The notes beneath the pieces were generated by a model. That model did no database searches. It had not been told where the DNA came from and was given only the letters and a program-made list of their open reading frames with translations. A stretch of 64,000 nucleotides of DNA, taken from assembly GCF_932526225.1 (NCBI RefSeq), contig NC_064044.1, forward strand, positions 2,363,001-2,427,000, in the 5' to 3' direction. This document shows positions 48,167 through 63,100 of the stretch, piece after piece. Source of the DNA: Nematostella vectensis. Its lineage: Eukaryota; Cnidaria; Anthozoa; Actiniaria; Edwardsiidae. Each line of letters starts with the position of its first letter. Position 1 is the first letter of the stretch. The translations under genes and the position numbers were made by a program.

Positions 48167-51100
48167 ATTTTATAGAAACTATGTTTATTGACAGTTTGTG
48201 GTCATTTTCTTTGAATTTAAGTCCCCCACATGTACCAAAAGCTCATAAGTCAGTATTAGAGTTTACTAAATTTCATTGTGTCAGGTTCAGAGAGCTATTG
48301 AAAGCACTTACCATGGCACTGCCCCTTTAAATAGCTGTAAAAAAAAAGAAGAGAAAATAGCTGGAGGGGGTCTCTGTTGGTTTTCTTTTAGTTTTAGTTT
48401 TCTTTTATTATTTTTTTTTTCTGGGGTGGGGGGGTGGGGGAAGGAGGAATTCAGCTTAAAATTGCCCATGGTCAATTCAACCAACTAAGCAACTAGTACA
48501 AAAGATGTTGGTTTTGCAGTCTTTTATTCAATACTTTCAAGGTTATCATGCAATTCTGTAGTTTGACTGGAAATATATACTTTTTTTCTATTCATTTACA
48601 GTTCTATATGTACAGTGTGACCATAGTCATGATTACAATTATTTATAATAATTTTTACCCACTAACAGAAACCAACTTGACTGCAAAACACTCACTGTAA
48701 AGCATAAGATATTAGGCATTTCTTTCATGTGGCTGTGAGGTTGACCTGTCAACATCTACAGGGGCCACACTCACCTCGGAATCATAGGGGTCCATAAAAG
48801 CAAGGTGTCGCAGAACCTTTCCCTGCCCTCCTTACCCTCTTTCATCAGGAACACCTGTGCAGCCGACACCCTTAGGTGGATGGGGTGCACAGGTGCTTTG
48901 GGTGTGGCCCTGAAGATGGCACAGTGACCACAAGATGTACCAGAATGAAATTGTATATACTGTAAAAACATGTGAGTAGAAAACAGTCAATAGCCATGGA
49001 GTTTTTAGTGTGTTGTACATGTTATACATGTTTTAGGATTTACATAATTACTTACAGTATTTTTTTTTAAATAGAATTTTTTACTTGTATAATATTTTAT
49101 AGAAACTATGTTTATTGACAGTTTGTGGTCATTTTCTTTGAATTTAAGTCCCCCACATGTACCAAAAGCTCATAAGTCAGTATTAGAGTTTACTAAATTT
49201 CATTGTGTCAGGTTCAGAGAGCTATTGAAAGCACTTACCATGGCACTGCCCCTTTAAATAGCTGTAAAAAAAAGAAGAGAAAATAGCTAGAGGGGGTCTC
49301 TGTTGGTTTTGTTTTAGTTTTAGTTTTCTTTTATTATTATTTTTTTCTGGGGTGGGGGGGTGGGGGAAGGAGGAATTCAGCTTAAAATTGCCCGTGGTCA
49401 ATTCAACCAACTAAGCAACTAGTACAGAAGATGTTGGTTTTGCAGTCTTTTATTCAATACTTTCAAGGTTATCATGCAATTCTGTAGTTTGACTGGAAAT
49501 ATATACTTTTTTTCTATTCATTTACAGTTCTATATGTACAGTGTGACCATAGTCATGATTACAATTATTTATAATAATTTTTACCCACTAACAGAAACCA
49601 ACTTGACTGCAAAACACTCACTGTAAAGCATAAGATATTAGGCATTTCTTTCATGTGGCTGTGAGGTTGACCTGTCAACATCTACAGGGGCCACACTCAC
49701 CTCGGAATCATAGGGGTCCATAAAAGCAAGGTGTCGCAGAACCTTTCCCTGCCCTCCTTACCCTCTTTCATCAGGAACACCTGTGCAGCCGACACCCTTA
49801 GGTGGATGGGGTGCACAGGTGCTTTGGGTGTGGCCCTGAAGATGGCACAGTGACCACAAGATGTACCAGAATGAAATTGTATATACTGTAAAAACATGTG
49901 AGTAGAAAACAGTCAATAGCCATGGAGTTTTTAGTGTGTTGTACATGTTATACATGTTTTAGGATTTACATAATTACTTACAGTATTTTTTTTTAAATAG
50001 AATTTTTTACTTGTATAATATTTTATAGAAACTATGTTTATTGACAGTTTGTGGTCATTTTCTTTGAATTTAAGTCCCCCACATGTACCAAAAGCTCATA
50101 AGTCAGTATTAGAGTTTACTAAATTTCATTGTGTCAGGTTCAGAGAGCTATTGAAAGCACTTACCATGGCACTGCCCCTTTAAATAGCTGTAAAAAAAAA
50201 GAAGAGAAAATAGCTGGAGGGGGTCTCTGTTGGTTTTCTTTTAGTTTTAGTTTTCTTTTATTATTTTTTTTTTCTGGGGTGGGGGGGTGGGGGAAGGAGG
50301 AATTCAGCTTAAAATTGCCCATGGTCAATTCAACCAACTAAGCAACTAGTACAAAAGATGTTGGTTTTGCAGTCTTTTATTCAATACTTTCAAGGTTATC
50401 ATGCAATTCTGTAGTTTGACTGGAAATATATACTTTTTTTCTATTCATTTACAGTTCTATATGTACAGTGTGACCATAGTCATGATTACAATTATTTATA
50501 ATAATTTTTACCCACTAACAGAAACCAACTTGACTGCAAAACACTCACTGTAAAGCATAAGATATTAGGCATTTCTTTCATGTGGCTGTGAGGTTGACCT
50601 GTCAACATCTACAGGGGCCACACTCACCTCGGAATCATAGGGGTCCATAAAAGCAAGGTGTCGCAGAACCTTTCCCTGCCCTCCTTACCCTCTTTCATCA
50701 GGAACACCTGTGCAGCCGACACCCTTAGGTGGATGGGGTGCACAGGTGCTTTGGGTGTGGCCCTGAAGATGGCACAGTGACCACAAGATGTACCAGAATG
50801 AAATTGTATATACTGTAAAAACATGTGAGTAGAAAACAGTCAATAGCCATGGAGTTTTTAGTGTGTTGTACATGTTATACATGTTTTAGGATTTACATAA
50901 TTACTTACAGTATTTTTTTTTAAATAGAATTTTTTACTTGTATAATATTTTATAGAAACTATGTTTATTGACAGTTTGTGGTCATTTTCTTTGAATTTAA
51001 GTCCCCCACATGTACCAAAAGCTCATAAGTCAGTATTAGAGTTTACTAAATTTCATTGTGTCAGGTTCAGAGAGCTATTGAAAGCACTTACCATGGCACT

Positions 51101-54100
51101 GCCCCTTTAAATAGCTGTAAAAAAAAGAAGAGAAAATAGCTAGAGGGGGTCTCTGTTTGTTTTGTTTTAGTTTTAGTTTTCTTTTATTATTATTTTTTTC
51201 TGGGGTGGGGGGGTGGGGGAAGGAGGAATTCAGCTTAAAATTGCCCGTGGTCAATTCAACCAACTAAGCAACTAGTACAGAAGATGTTGGTTTTGCAGTC
51301 TTTTATTCAATACTTTCAAGGTTATCATGCAATTCTGTAGTTTGACTGGAAATATATACTTTTTTTCTATTCATTTACAGTTCTATATGTACAGTGTGAC
51401 CATAGTCATGATTACAATTATTTATAATAATTTTTACCCACTAACAGAAACCAACTTGACTGCAAAACACTCACTGTAAAGCATAAGATATTAGGCATTT
51501 CTTTCATGTGGCTGTGAGGTTGACCTGTCAACATCTACAGGGGCCACACTCACCTCGGAATCATAGGGGTCCATAAAAGCAAGGTGTCGCAGAACCTTTC
51601 CCTGCCCTCCTTACCCTCTTTCATCAGGAACACCTGTGCAGCCGACACCCTTAGGTGGATGGGGTGCACAGGTGCTTTGGGTGTGGCCCTGAAGATGGCA
51701 CAGTGACCACAAGATGTACCAGAATGAAATTGTATATACTGTAAAAACATGTGAGTAGAAAACAGTCAATAGCCATGGAGTTTTTAGTGTGTTGTACATG
51801 TTATACATGTTTTAGGATTTACATAATTACTTACAGTATTTTTTTTTAAATAGAATTTTTTACTTGTATAATATTTTATAGAAACTATGTTTATTGACAG
51901 TTTGTGGTCATTTTCTTTGAATTTAAGTCCCCCACATGTACCAAAAGCTCATAAGTCAGTATTAGAGTTTACTAAATTTCATTGTGTCAGGTTCAGAGAG
52001 CTATTGAAAGCACTTACCATGGCACTGCCCCTTTAAATAGCTGTAAAAAAAAAGAAGAGAAAATAGCTGGAGGGGGTCTCTGTTGGTTTTCTTTTAGTTT
52101 TAGTTTTCTTTTATTATTTTTTTTTTCTGGGGTGGGGGGTTGGGGGAAGGAGGAATTCAGCTTAAAATTGCCCATGGTCAATTCAACCAACTAAGCAACT
52201 AGTACAAAAGATGTTGGTTTTGCAGTCTTTTATTCAATACTTTCAAGGTTATCATGCAATTCTGTAGTTTGACTGGAAATATATACTTTTTTTCTATTCA
52301 TTTACAGTTCTATATGTACAGTGTGACCATAGTCATGATTACAATTATTTATAATAATTTTTACCCACTAACAGAAACCAACTTGACTGCAAAACACTCA
52401 CTGTAAAGCATAAGATATTAGGCATTTCTTTCATGTGGCTGTGAGGTTGACCTGTCAACATCTACAGGGGCCACACTCACCTCGGAATCATAGGGGTCCA
52501 TAAAAGCAAGGTGTCGCAGAACCTTTCCCTGCCCTCCTTACCCTCTTTCATCAGGAACACCTGTGCAGCCGACACCCTTAGGTGGATGGGGTGCACAGGT
52601 GCTTTGGGTGTGGCCCTGAAGATGGCACAGTGACCACAAGATGTACCAGAATGAAATTGTATATACTGTAAAAACATGTGAGTAGAAAACAGTCAATAGC
52701 CATGGAGTTTTTAGTGTGTTGTACATGTTATACATGTTTTAGGATTTACATAATTACTTACAGTATTTTTTTTTAAATAGAATTTTTTACTTGTATAATA
52801 TTTTATAGAAACTATGTTTATTGACAGTTTGTGGTCATTTTCTTTGAATTTAAGTCCCCCACATGTACCAAAAGCTCATAAGTCAGTATTAGAGTTTACT
52901 AAATTTCATTGTGTCAGGTTCAGAGAGCTATTGAAAGCACTTACCATGGCACTGCCCCTTTAAATAGCTGTAAAAAAAAAGAAGAGAAAATAGCTGGAGG
53001 GGGTCTCTGTTGGTTTTCTTTTAGTTTTAGTTTTCTTTTATTATTTTTTTTTTCTGGGGTGGGGGGGTGGGGGAAGGAGGAATTCAGCTTAAAATTGCCC
53101 ATGGTCAATTCAACCAACTAAGCAACTAGTACAAAAGATGTTGGTTTTGCAGTCTTTTATTCAATACTTTCAAGGTTATCATGCAATTCTGTAGTTTGAC
53201 TGGAAATATATACTTTTTTTCTATTCATTTACAGTTCTATATGTACAGTGTGACCATAGTCATGATTACAATTATTTATAATAATTTTTACCCACTAACA
53301 GAAACCAACTTGACTGCAAAACACTCACTGTAAAGCATAAGATATTAGGCATTTCTTTCATGTGGCTGTGAGGTTGACCTGTCAACATCTACAGGGGCCA
53401 CACTCACCTCGGAATCATAGGGGTCCATAAAAGCAAGGTGTCGCAGAACCTTTCCCTGCCCTCCTTACCCTCTTTCATCAGGAACACCTGTGCAGCCGAC
53501 ACCCTTAGGTGGATGGGGTGCACAGGTGCTTTGGGTGTGGCCCTGAAGATGGCACAGTGACCACAAGATGTACCAGAATGAAATTGTATATACTGTAAAA
53601 ACATGTGAGTAGAAAACAGTCAATAGCCATGGAGTTTTTAGTGTGTTGTACATGTTATACATGTTTTAGGATTTACCTAATTACTTACAGTATTTTTTTT
53701 AAATAGAATTTTTTACTTGTATAATATTTTATAGAAACTATGTTTATTGACAGTTTGTGGTCATTTTCTTTGAATTTAAGTCCCCCACATGTACCAAAAG
53801 CTCATAATTCAGTATTAGAGTTTACTAAATTTCATTGTGTCAGGTTCAGAGAGCTATTGAAAGCACTTACCATGGCACTGCCCCTTTAAAGTGCTGTAAA
53901 AAAAAGAAGAGAAAATAGCTGGAGGGGGTCTCTGTTGGTTTTCTTTTAGTTTTAGTTTTCTTTTATTATTATTTTTTTTCTGGGGTGGGGGGGTGGGGGA
54001 AGGAGGAATTCAGCTTAAAATTGCCCGTGGTCAATTCAACCAACTAAGCAACTAGTACAAAAGATGTTGGTTTTGCAGTCTTTGATTCAATACTTTCAAG

Positions 54101-54650
54101 GTTATCATGCAATTCTGTAGTTTGACTGGAAATATATACTTTTTTTCTATTCATTTACAGTTCTATATGTACAGTGTGACCATAGTCATGATTACAATTA
54201 TTTATAATAATTTTTACCCACTAACAGAAACCAACTTGACTGCAAAACACTCACTGTAAAGCATAAGATATTAGGCATTTCTTTCATGTGGCTGTGAGGT
54301 TGACCTGTCAACATCTACAGGGGCCACACTCACCTCGGAATCATAGGGGTCCATAAAAGCAAGGTGTCGCAGAACCTTTCCCTGCCCTCCTTACCCTCTT
54401 TCATCAGGAACACCTGTGCAGCCGACACCCTTAGGTGGATGGGGTGCACAGGTGCTTTGGGTGTGGCCCTGAAGATGGCACAGTGACCACAAGATGTACC
54501 AGAATGAAATTGTATATACTGTAGAAACATGTGAGTAGAAAACAGTCAATAGCCATGGAGTTTTTAGTGTGTTGTACATGTCATACATGTTTTAGGATTT
54601 ACCTAATTACTTACAGTATTTTTTTAAATAGAATTTTTTACTTGTATAAT
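48167..54650 (+). repeat. B run, cycle 11: 7 monomers (alpha, beta, alpha, beta, alpha, alpha, omega)
   Basis: This is the longest run, 6,484 bp. Monomers start at 48167, 49094, 50020, 50947, 51873, 52800 and 53726. The order shows an alpha-beta dimer of about 1,853 bp repeated twice. The fifth monomer has a T inside the G run (near 52140). The omega has GTgctg, cataaTtcag, ctttGattc and ctgtaGaaaca, but atcatagggg in place of atcataTggg. Confidence 0.95.
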
Positions 54651-57021
54651 TTAGATGAGTAATACATACTTTTCATAGTATGTTGTAGAACTCGTCTTGT
54701 TCATCCTAAATAACAATCAAAATTATGTTTGTTATTATCTTCGTGCAAAGGAATCTACAGTAGTTTTTTAATCAGATAATTGTTTTTCCTTCAACACTCC
54801 CCTGTTATTTCAACAGCTCTCTCTTGAGTTTGCTTGTCTCAGAAATAGACCTTGTTTGATAAACAAAGACATGTTACCCACTTATTCAATAATAGGTAAC
54901 AACTGCAATATTGTACTGTATGAAAAGAGTGTCCCTCCCCCTTCTAATGTTGACATCAGTAAATCTAGCAAGCTCATTTTGCTAGATGTATGATGTATAC
55001 CAGGCTTGTATCCTCCAGGTCCATTTCCATACTCCGATGGATGCCATTACGGAATTGATCCGGAGATCCGGAGAAAAATTCACGAGGGGGAGGGCCAGTC
55101 AACACTCCTCTCCCCAAAGTCAGACGGTTGTTTGGATGGTCTGTTTTTTGTTTTTGTTTTTTGTTTTTGTTTTTTTCTTCTTATTTTTTTCCAAAAACTA
55201 CGCAGGAGTGAGCGGGGTTAAGCTCTACGAAAATAAAAATGAATAGAAAAAAAAAAAGAAAAAAGGGCATTGGCATGGGATCGAACCCGACCTGAAAAAC
55301 AAAACGGAAACCATACATACGGATTACCCAATCGGTATGGCAGCACAAGGCTTTTACGGAAGGCTGTAAAGAACCCGAACGCCCCAAGCACCGATATTTC
55401 CGGCGAATATGCTGTACAACACTCTTGCAAGGTATTCCGACCCGCGCATTAATGGGGAGGACAATAACCAGGATCCCAGGCCTGTAATACGGTTACGCCA
55501 CGCACAGCTCGCTGAGATAGAGGGTGAAAAAATACAGGTCTATTTGGGCGTCTTCAGTCCCTTGGGGGCTCGCTATGTCGGCGCGTGGCATCGTAACGCA
55601 CGGGCGCATTGTCCTTTACCGTGTACAGGACATCAAACAAGCGAAGAAAGAAAAACGTTTTTTTAGGAACCGTTTTTTTAATAAAAATAAATAGAAATAA
55701 ATAAAGTGCGATTTGGCGATTCTATTTTTCTTTGTAGAGCTTATCAAGCTATTCACCGGCCTAAATAATCATTAAAAAACAAAAAAAATGCAATGAAAGA
55801 CGTAAGGGGGAGAGGTTTGTAAAATCGCATAGAATATGGACAAAATCAGCAATACTGTCTACGCTGACTAAGTATAGCTGTATTTCACTTTAACCCTTTC
55901 GCTTCTGGGAACTTTTGAGCAACATTGTAAGAAAAACAGACTGAAAAAAGAAACCTCCCCCCCTATTTCAAGTCCAACACTACCAGTTAAGCTAAGCTAC
56001 CGCTGACCCAAGACGGTATGCCTTGAAGTTTCCAACAATGCACTGCGGTGCCTTTTCTTTGTAGCGACGGCACTGCTACAGCCTGTTGCTTATAACAGTT
56101 TTGCTTGTAATTTGCTTAAAAATTACAGCTTTTTCACATCTGGAGAGTGCCTTAGGACATCATGAAGTCTTTTTGGGCATAATTAATGCTGTGCTCATGG
56201 ATGTTTGCACGCTGAGGTTGATTCAATGGGATAATTTTTTGTCTGGGCTTCACCAAGTGAGAAAGGAATTTTCTGGTGAGTGGCCTCATACTCTCCATTG
56301 TGGGCCATCTTTGCTACCCAACCTTATTCAAAAATTGTTTTCAGGCTTATTCTGGGTTCCTTGGACCTGGAAATGTTTTGTTTGGCTTCGGGGCAAAGAG
56401 ACTTATAAAAAAAACTGTTATGATTCTGGGGGAGGAGATTGCCCGCCTGTCTGTCAAGGTGTTTCCAAGACTCCCATGATGCAGTGCAGGCATGCAAAAT
56501 AGGCTAACAATGGTGACTCGCTTCTAATGGAGGTTCTAGCATTGATTATTGTGACTGATTGCTGTAAAATGGGACCTGACGGAGCGCAATAAAGGTATCT
56601 ATTGGTGACTTGATCTGTGTTTGCTTGTCTCTATTTGTAGTTCGGAATTTTGTGTCTTTTTTGGTAAGAAATGTTTCTAAGTTAAAGCATTTTATTACGA
56701 ATTGCTTGTTGATATTTTGACAAAAGAGTCAATTCTATTACATTGCTTAGATGCGCTTTTGCAGGTCGTCTATGCCTTGGATGAATCTATGAGTATCCGG
56801 GTCTGGTGATGTTTAGTTTGCATTTTTGACGTTTTGGAGTTGGGCCTATATTTTACAGGCGTCTCAGGGCGTTATGGCAATGAAAGACTTAAAGGGACAG
56901 CGTCATGGTACTGCGCATGTCAGTGTTTATTGTAGGCTTTTAATCGCCTACAAATAGTTGAACTTTTTAAAAGCTGTCAATACCTTGTTAAAATAATATG
57001 CAATATTTTATTGAAAGCAAT
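54651..57021 (+). repeat. A module, copy 12 (type II)
   Basis: This copy is 2,371 bp with type II bases throughout and an 11-base A run. It is preceded by an omega B with the gtaGaaaca and cataaTtcag bases, as copies 9 and 10 are, so the duplicated block extends across the B-A junction. Confidence 0.95.
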
Positions 57022-60000
57022 ATTTTATAGAAACTATGTTTATTGACAGTTTGTGGTCATTTTCTTTGAATTTAAGTCCCCCACATGTACCAAAAGCTCA
57101 TAAGTCAGTATTAGAGTTTACTAAATTTCATTGTGTCAGGTTCAGAGAGCTATTGAAAGCACTTACCATGGCACTGCCCCTTTAAATAGCTGTAAAAAAA
57201 AAGAAGAGAAAATAGCTGGAGGGGGTCTCTGTTGGTTTTCTTTTAGTTTTAGTTTTCTTTTATTATTTTTTTTTTCTGGGGTGGGGGGGTGGGGGAAGGA
57301 GGAATTCAGCTTAAAATTGCCCATGGTCAATTCAACCAACTAAGCAACTAGTACAAAAGATGTTGGTTTTGCAGTCTTTTATTCAATACTTTCAAGGTTA
57401 TCATGCAATTCTGTAGTTTGACTGGAAATATATACTTTTTTTCTATTCATTTACAGTTCTATATGTACAGTGTGACCATAGTCATGATTACAATTATTTA
57501 TAATAATTTTTACCCACTAACAGAAACCAACTTGACTGCAAAACACTCACTGTAAAGCATAAGATATTAGGCATTTCTTTCATGTGGCTGTGAGGTTGAC
57601 CTGTCAACATCTACAGGGGCCACACTCACCTCGGAATCATAGGGGTCCATAAAAGCAAGGTGTCGCAGAACCTTTCCCTGCCCTCCTTACCCTCTTTCAT
57701 CAGGAACACCTGTGCAGCCGACACCCTTAGGTGGATGGGGTGCACAGGTGCTTTGGGTGTGGCCCTGAAGATGGCACAGTGACCACAAGATGTACCAGAA
57801 TGAAATTGTATATACTGTAAAAACATGTGAGTAGAAAACAGTCAATAGCCATGGAGTTTTTAGTGTGTTGTACATGTTATACATGTTTTAGGATTTACAT
57901 AATTACTTACAGTATTTTTTTTTAAATAGAATTTTTTACTTGTATAATATTTTATAGAAACTATGTTTATTGACAGTTTGTGGTCATTTTCTTTGAATTT
58001 AAGTCCCCCACATGTACCAAAAGCTCATAAGTCAGTATTAGAGTTTACTAAATTTCATTGTGTCAGGTTCAGAGAGCTATTGAAAGCACTTACCATGGCA
58101 CTGCCCCTTTAAATAGCTGTAAAAAAAAGAAGAGAAAATAGCTAGAGGGGGTCTCTGTTGGTTTTGTTTTAGTTTTAGTTTTCTTTTATTATTATTTTTT
58201 TCTGGGGTGGGGGGGTGGGGGAAGGAGGAATTCAGCTTAAAATTGCCCGTGGTCAATTCAACCAACTAAGCAACTAGTACAGAAGATGTTGGTTTTGCAG
58301 TCTTTTATTCAATACTTTCAAGGTTATCATGCAATTCTGTAGTTTGACTGGAAATATATACTTTTTTTCTATTCATTTACAGTTCTATATGTACAGTGTG
58401 ACCATAGTCATGATTACAATTATTTATAATAATTTTTACCCACTAACAGAAACCAACTTGACTGCAAAACACTCACTGTAAAGCATAAGATATTAGGCAT
58501 TTCTTTCATGTGGCTGTGAGGTTGACCTGTCAACATCTACAGGGGCCACACTCACCTCGGAATCATAGGGGTCCATAAAAGCAAGGTGTCGCAGAACCTT
58601 TCCCTGCCCTCCTTACCCTCTTTCATCAGGAACACCTGTGCAGCCGACACCCTTAGGTGGATGGGGTGCACAGGTGCTTTGGGTGTGGCCCTGAAGATGG
58701 CACAGTGACCACAAGATGTACCAGAATGAAATTGTATATACTGTAAAAACATGTGAGTAGAAAACAGTCAATAGCCATGGAGTTTTTAGTGTGTTGTACA
58801 TGTTATACATGTTTTAGGATTTACATAATTACTTACAGTATTTTTTTTTAAATAGAATTTTTTACTTGTATAATATTTTATAGAAACTATGTTTATTGAC
58901 AGTTTGTGGTCATTTTCTTTGAATTTAAGTCCCCCACATGTACCAAAAGCTCATAAGTCAGTATTAGAGTTTACTAAATTTCATTGTGTCAGGTTCAGAG
59001 AGCTATTGAAAGCACTTACCATGGCACTGCCCCTTTAAATAGCTGTAAAAAAAAAGAAGAGAAAATAGCTGGAGGGGGTCTCTGTTGGTTTTCTTTTAGT
59101 TTTAGTTTTCTTTTATTATTTTTTTTTTCTGGGGTGGGGGGGTGGGGGAAGGAGGAATTCAGCTTAAAATTGCCCATGGTCAATTCAACCAACTAAGCAA
59201 CTAGTACAAAAGATGTTGGTTTTGCAGTCTTTTATTCAATACTTTCAAGGTTATCATGCAATTCTGTAGTTTGACTGGAAATATATACTTTTTTTCTATT
59301 CATTTACAGTTCTATATGTACAGTGTGACCATAGTCATGATTACAATTATTTATAATAATTTTTACCCACTAACAGAAACCAACTTGACTGCAAAACACT
59401 CACTGTAAAGCATAAGATATTAGGCATTTCTTTCATGTGGCTGTGAGGTTGACCTGTCAACATCTACAGGGGCCACACTCACCTCGGAATCATAGGGGTC
59501 CATAAAAGCAAGGTGTCGCAGAACCTTTCCCTGCCCTCCTTACCCTCTTTCATCAGGAACACCTGTGCAGCCGACACCCTTAGGTGGATGGGGTGCACAG
59601 GTGCTTTGGGTGTGGCCCTGAAGATGGCACAGTGACCACAAGATGTACCAGAATGAAATTGTATATACTGTAAAAACATGTGAGTAGAAAACAGTCAATA
59701 GCCATGGAGTTTTTAGTGTGTTGTACATGTTATACATGTTTTAGGATTTACATAATTACTTACAGTATTTTTTTTTAAATAGAATTTTTTACTTGTATAA
59801 TATTTTATAGAAACTATGTTTATTGACAGTTTGTGGTCATTTTCTTTGAATTTAAGTCCCCCACATGTACCAAAAGCTCATAAGTCAGTATTAGAGTTTA
59901 CTAAATTTCATTGTGTCAGGTTCAGAGAGCTATTGAAAGCACTTACCATGGCACTGCCCCTTTAAATAGCTGTAAAAAAAAAAAGAAGAGAAAATAGCTG

Positions 60001-60728
60001 GAGGGGGTCTCTGTTGGTTTTCTTTTAGTTTTAGTTTTCTTTTATTATTATTTTTTTCTGGGGTGGGGGGGTGGGGGAAGGAGGAATTCAGCTTAAAATT
60101 GCCCGTGGTCAATTCAACCAACTAAGCAACTAGTACAAAAGATGTTGGTTTTGCAGTCTTTTATTCAATACTTTCAAGGTTATCATGCAATTCTGTAGTT
60201 TGACTGGAAATATATACTTTTTTTCTATTCATTTACAGTTCTATATGTACAGTGTGACCATAGTCATGATTACAATTATTTATAATAATTTTTACCCACT
60301 AACAGAAACCAACTTGACTGCAAAACACTCACTGTAAAGCATAAGATATTAGGCATTTCTTTCATGTGGCTGTGAGGTTGACCTGTCAACATCTACAGGG
60401 GCCACACTCACCTCGGAATCATATGGGTCCATAAAAGCAAGGTGTCGCAGAACCTTTCCCTGCCCTCCTTACCCTCTTTCATCAGGAACACCTGTGCAGC
60501 CGACACCCTTAGGTGGATGGGGTGCACAGGTGCTTTGGGTGTGGCCCTGAAGATGGCACAGTGACCACAAGATGTACCAGAATGAAATTGTATATACTGT
60601 AAAAACATGTGAGTAGAAAACAGTCAATAGCCATGGAGTTTTTAGTGTGTTGTACATGTCATACATGTTTTAGGATTTACCTAATTACTTACAGTATTTT
60701 TTTAAATAGAATTTTTTACTTGTATAAT
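57022..60728 (+). repeat. B run, cycle 12: 4 monomers (alpha, beta, alpha, omega)
   Basis: Monomers start at 57022, 57949, 58875 and 59802. The beta monomer shares gctAgaggg with cycles 7 and 11. The omega is the tagctg form, like cycles 1 and 7. Confidence 0.95.
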
Positions 60729-63100
60729 TTAGATGAGTAATACATACTTTTCATAGTATGTTGTAGAACTCGTCTTGTTCATCCTAAATAACAATCAAAA
60801 TTATGTTTGTTATTATCTTCGTGCAAAGGAATCTACAGTAGTTTTTTAATCAGATAATTGTTTTTCCTTCAACACTCCCCTGTTATTTCAACAGCTCTCT
60901 CTTGAGTTTGCTTGTCTCAGAAATAGACCTTGTTTGATAAACAAAGACATGTTACCCACTTATTCAATAATAGGTAACAACTGCAATATTGTACTGTATG
61001 AAAAGAGTGTCCCTCCCCCTTCTAATGTTGACATCAGTAAATCTAGCAAGCTCATTTTGCTAGATGTATGATGTATACCAGGCTTGTATCCTCCAGGTCC
61101 ATTTCCATACTCCGATGGATGCCATTACGGAATTGATCCGGAGATCCGGAGAAAAATTCACGAGGGGGAGGGCCAGTCAACACTCCTCTCCCCAAAGTCA
61201 GACGGTTGTTTGGATGGTCTGTTTTTTGTTTTTGTTTTTTGTTTTTGTTTTTTTCTTCTTATTTTTTTCCAAAAACTACGCAGGAGTGAGCGGGGTTAAG
61301 CTCTACGAAAATAAAAATGAATAGAAAAAAAAAAAAGAAAAAAGGGCATTGGCATGGGATCGAACCCGACCTGAAAAACAAAACGGAAACCATACATACG
61401 GATTACCCAATCGGTATGGCAGCACAAGGCTTTTACGGAAGGCTGTAAAGAACCCGAACGCCCCAAGCACCGATATTTCCGGCGAATATGCTGTACAACA
61501 CTCTTGCAAGGTATTCCGACCCGCGCATTAATGGGGAGGACAATAACCAGGATCCCAGGCCTGTAATACGGTTACGCCACGCACAGCTCGCTGAGATAGA
61601 GGGTGAAAAAATACAGGTCTGTTTGGGCGTCTTCAGTCCCTTGGGGGCTCGCTATGTCGGCGCGTGGCATCGTAACGCACGGGCGCATTGTCCTTTACCG
61701 TGTACAGGACATCAAACAAGCGAAGAAAGAAAAACGTTTTTTTAGGAACCGTTTTTTTAATAAAAATAAATAGAAATAAATAAAGTGCGATTTGGCGATT
61801 CTATTTTTCTTTGTAGAGCTTATCAAGCTATTCACCGGCCTAAATAATCATTAAAAAACAAAAAAAATGCAATGAAAGACGTAAGGGGGAGAGGTTTGTA
61901 AAATCGCATAGAATATGGACAAAATCAGCAATACTGTCTACGCTGACTAAGTATAGCTGTATTTCACTTTAACCCTTTCGCTTCTGGGAACTTTTGAGCA
62001 ACATTGTAAGAAAAACAGACTGAAAAAAGAAACCTCCCCCCCTATTTCAAGTCCAACACTACCAGTTAAGCTAAGCTACCGCTGACCCAAGACGGTATGC
62101 CTTGAAGTTTCCAACAATGCACTGCGGTGCCTTTTCTTTGTAGCGACGGCACTGCTACAGCCTGTTGCTTATAACAGTTTTGCTTGTAATTTGCTTAAAA
62201 ATTACAGCTTTTTCACATCTGGAGAGTGCCTTAGGACATCATGAAGTCTTTTTGGGCATAATTAATGCTGTGCTCATGGATGTTTGCACGCTGAGGTTGA
62301 TTCAATGGGATAATTTTTTGTCTGGGCTTCACCAAGTGAGAAAGGAATTTTCTGGTGAGTGGCCTCATACTCTCCATTGTGGGCCATCTTTGCTACCCAA
62401 CCTTATTCAAAAATTGTTTTCAGGCTTATTCTGGGTTCCTTGGACCTGGAAATGTTTTGTTTGGCTTCGGGGCAAAGAGACTTATAAAAAAAACTGTTAT
62501 GATTCTGGGGGAGGAGATTGCCCGCCTGTCTGTCAAGGTGTTTCCAAGACTCCCATGATGCAGTGCAGGCATGCAAAATAGGCTAACAATGGTGACTCGC
62601 TTCTAATGGAGGTTCTAGCATTGATTATTGTGACTGATTGCTGTAAAATGGGACCTGACGGAGCGCAATAAAGGTATCTATTGGTGACTTGATCTGTGTT
62701 TGCTTGTCTCTATTTGTAGTTCGGAATTTTGTGTCTTTTTTGGTAAGAAATGTTTCTAAGTTAAAGCATTTTATTACGAATTGCTTGTTGATATTTTGAC
62801 AAAAGAGTCAATTCTATTACATTGCTTAGATGCGCTTTTGCAGGTCGTCTATGCCTTGGATGAATCTATGAGTATCCGGGTCTGGTGATGTTTAGTTTGC
62901 ATTTTTGACGTTTTGGAGTTGGGCCTATATTTTACAGGCGTCTCAGGGCGTTATGGCAATGAAAGACTTAAAGGGACAGCGTCATGGTACTGCGCATGTC
63001 AGTGTTTATTGTAGGCTTTTAATCGCCTACAAATAGTTGAACTTTTTAAAAGCTGTCAATACCTTGTTAAAATAATATGCAATATTTTATTGAAAGCAAT
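60729..63100 (+). repeat. A module, copy 13 (mosaic: type I left, type II right)
   Basis: This copy is 2,372 bp. The left part has the 12-base A run seen only with type I elsewhere and follows a type I-like omega B. From about 61847 (aaataAtcat) onward all type II bases appear, including GTGAGT and the extra A. A private A to G near 61621 (caggtctGtttgg) lies between. The switch of haplotype inside one module is a recombination footprint. Confidence 0.93.
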
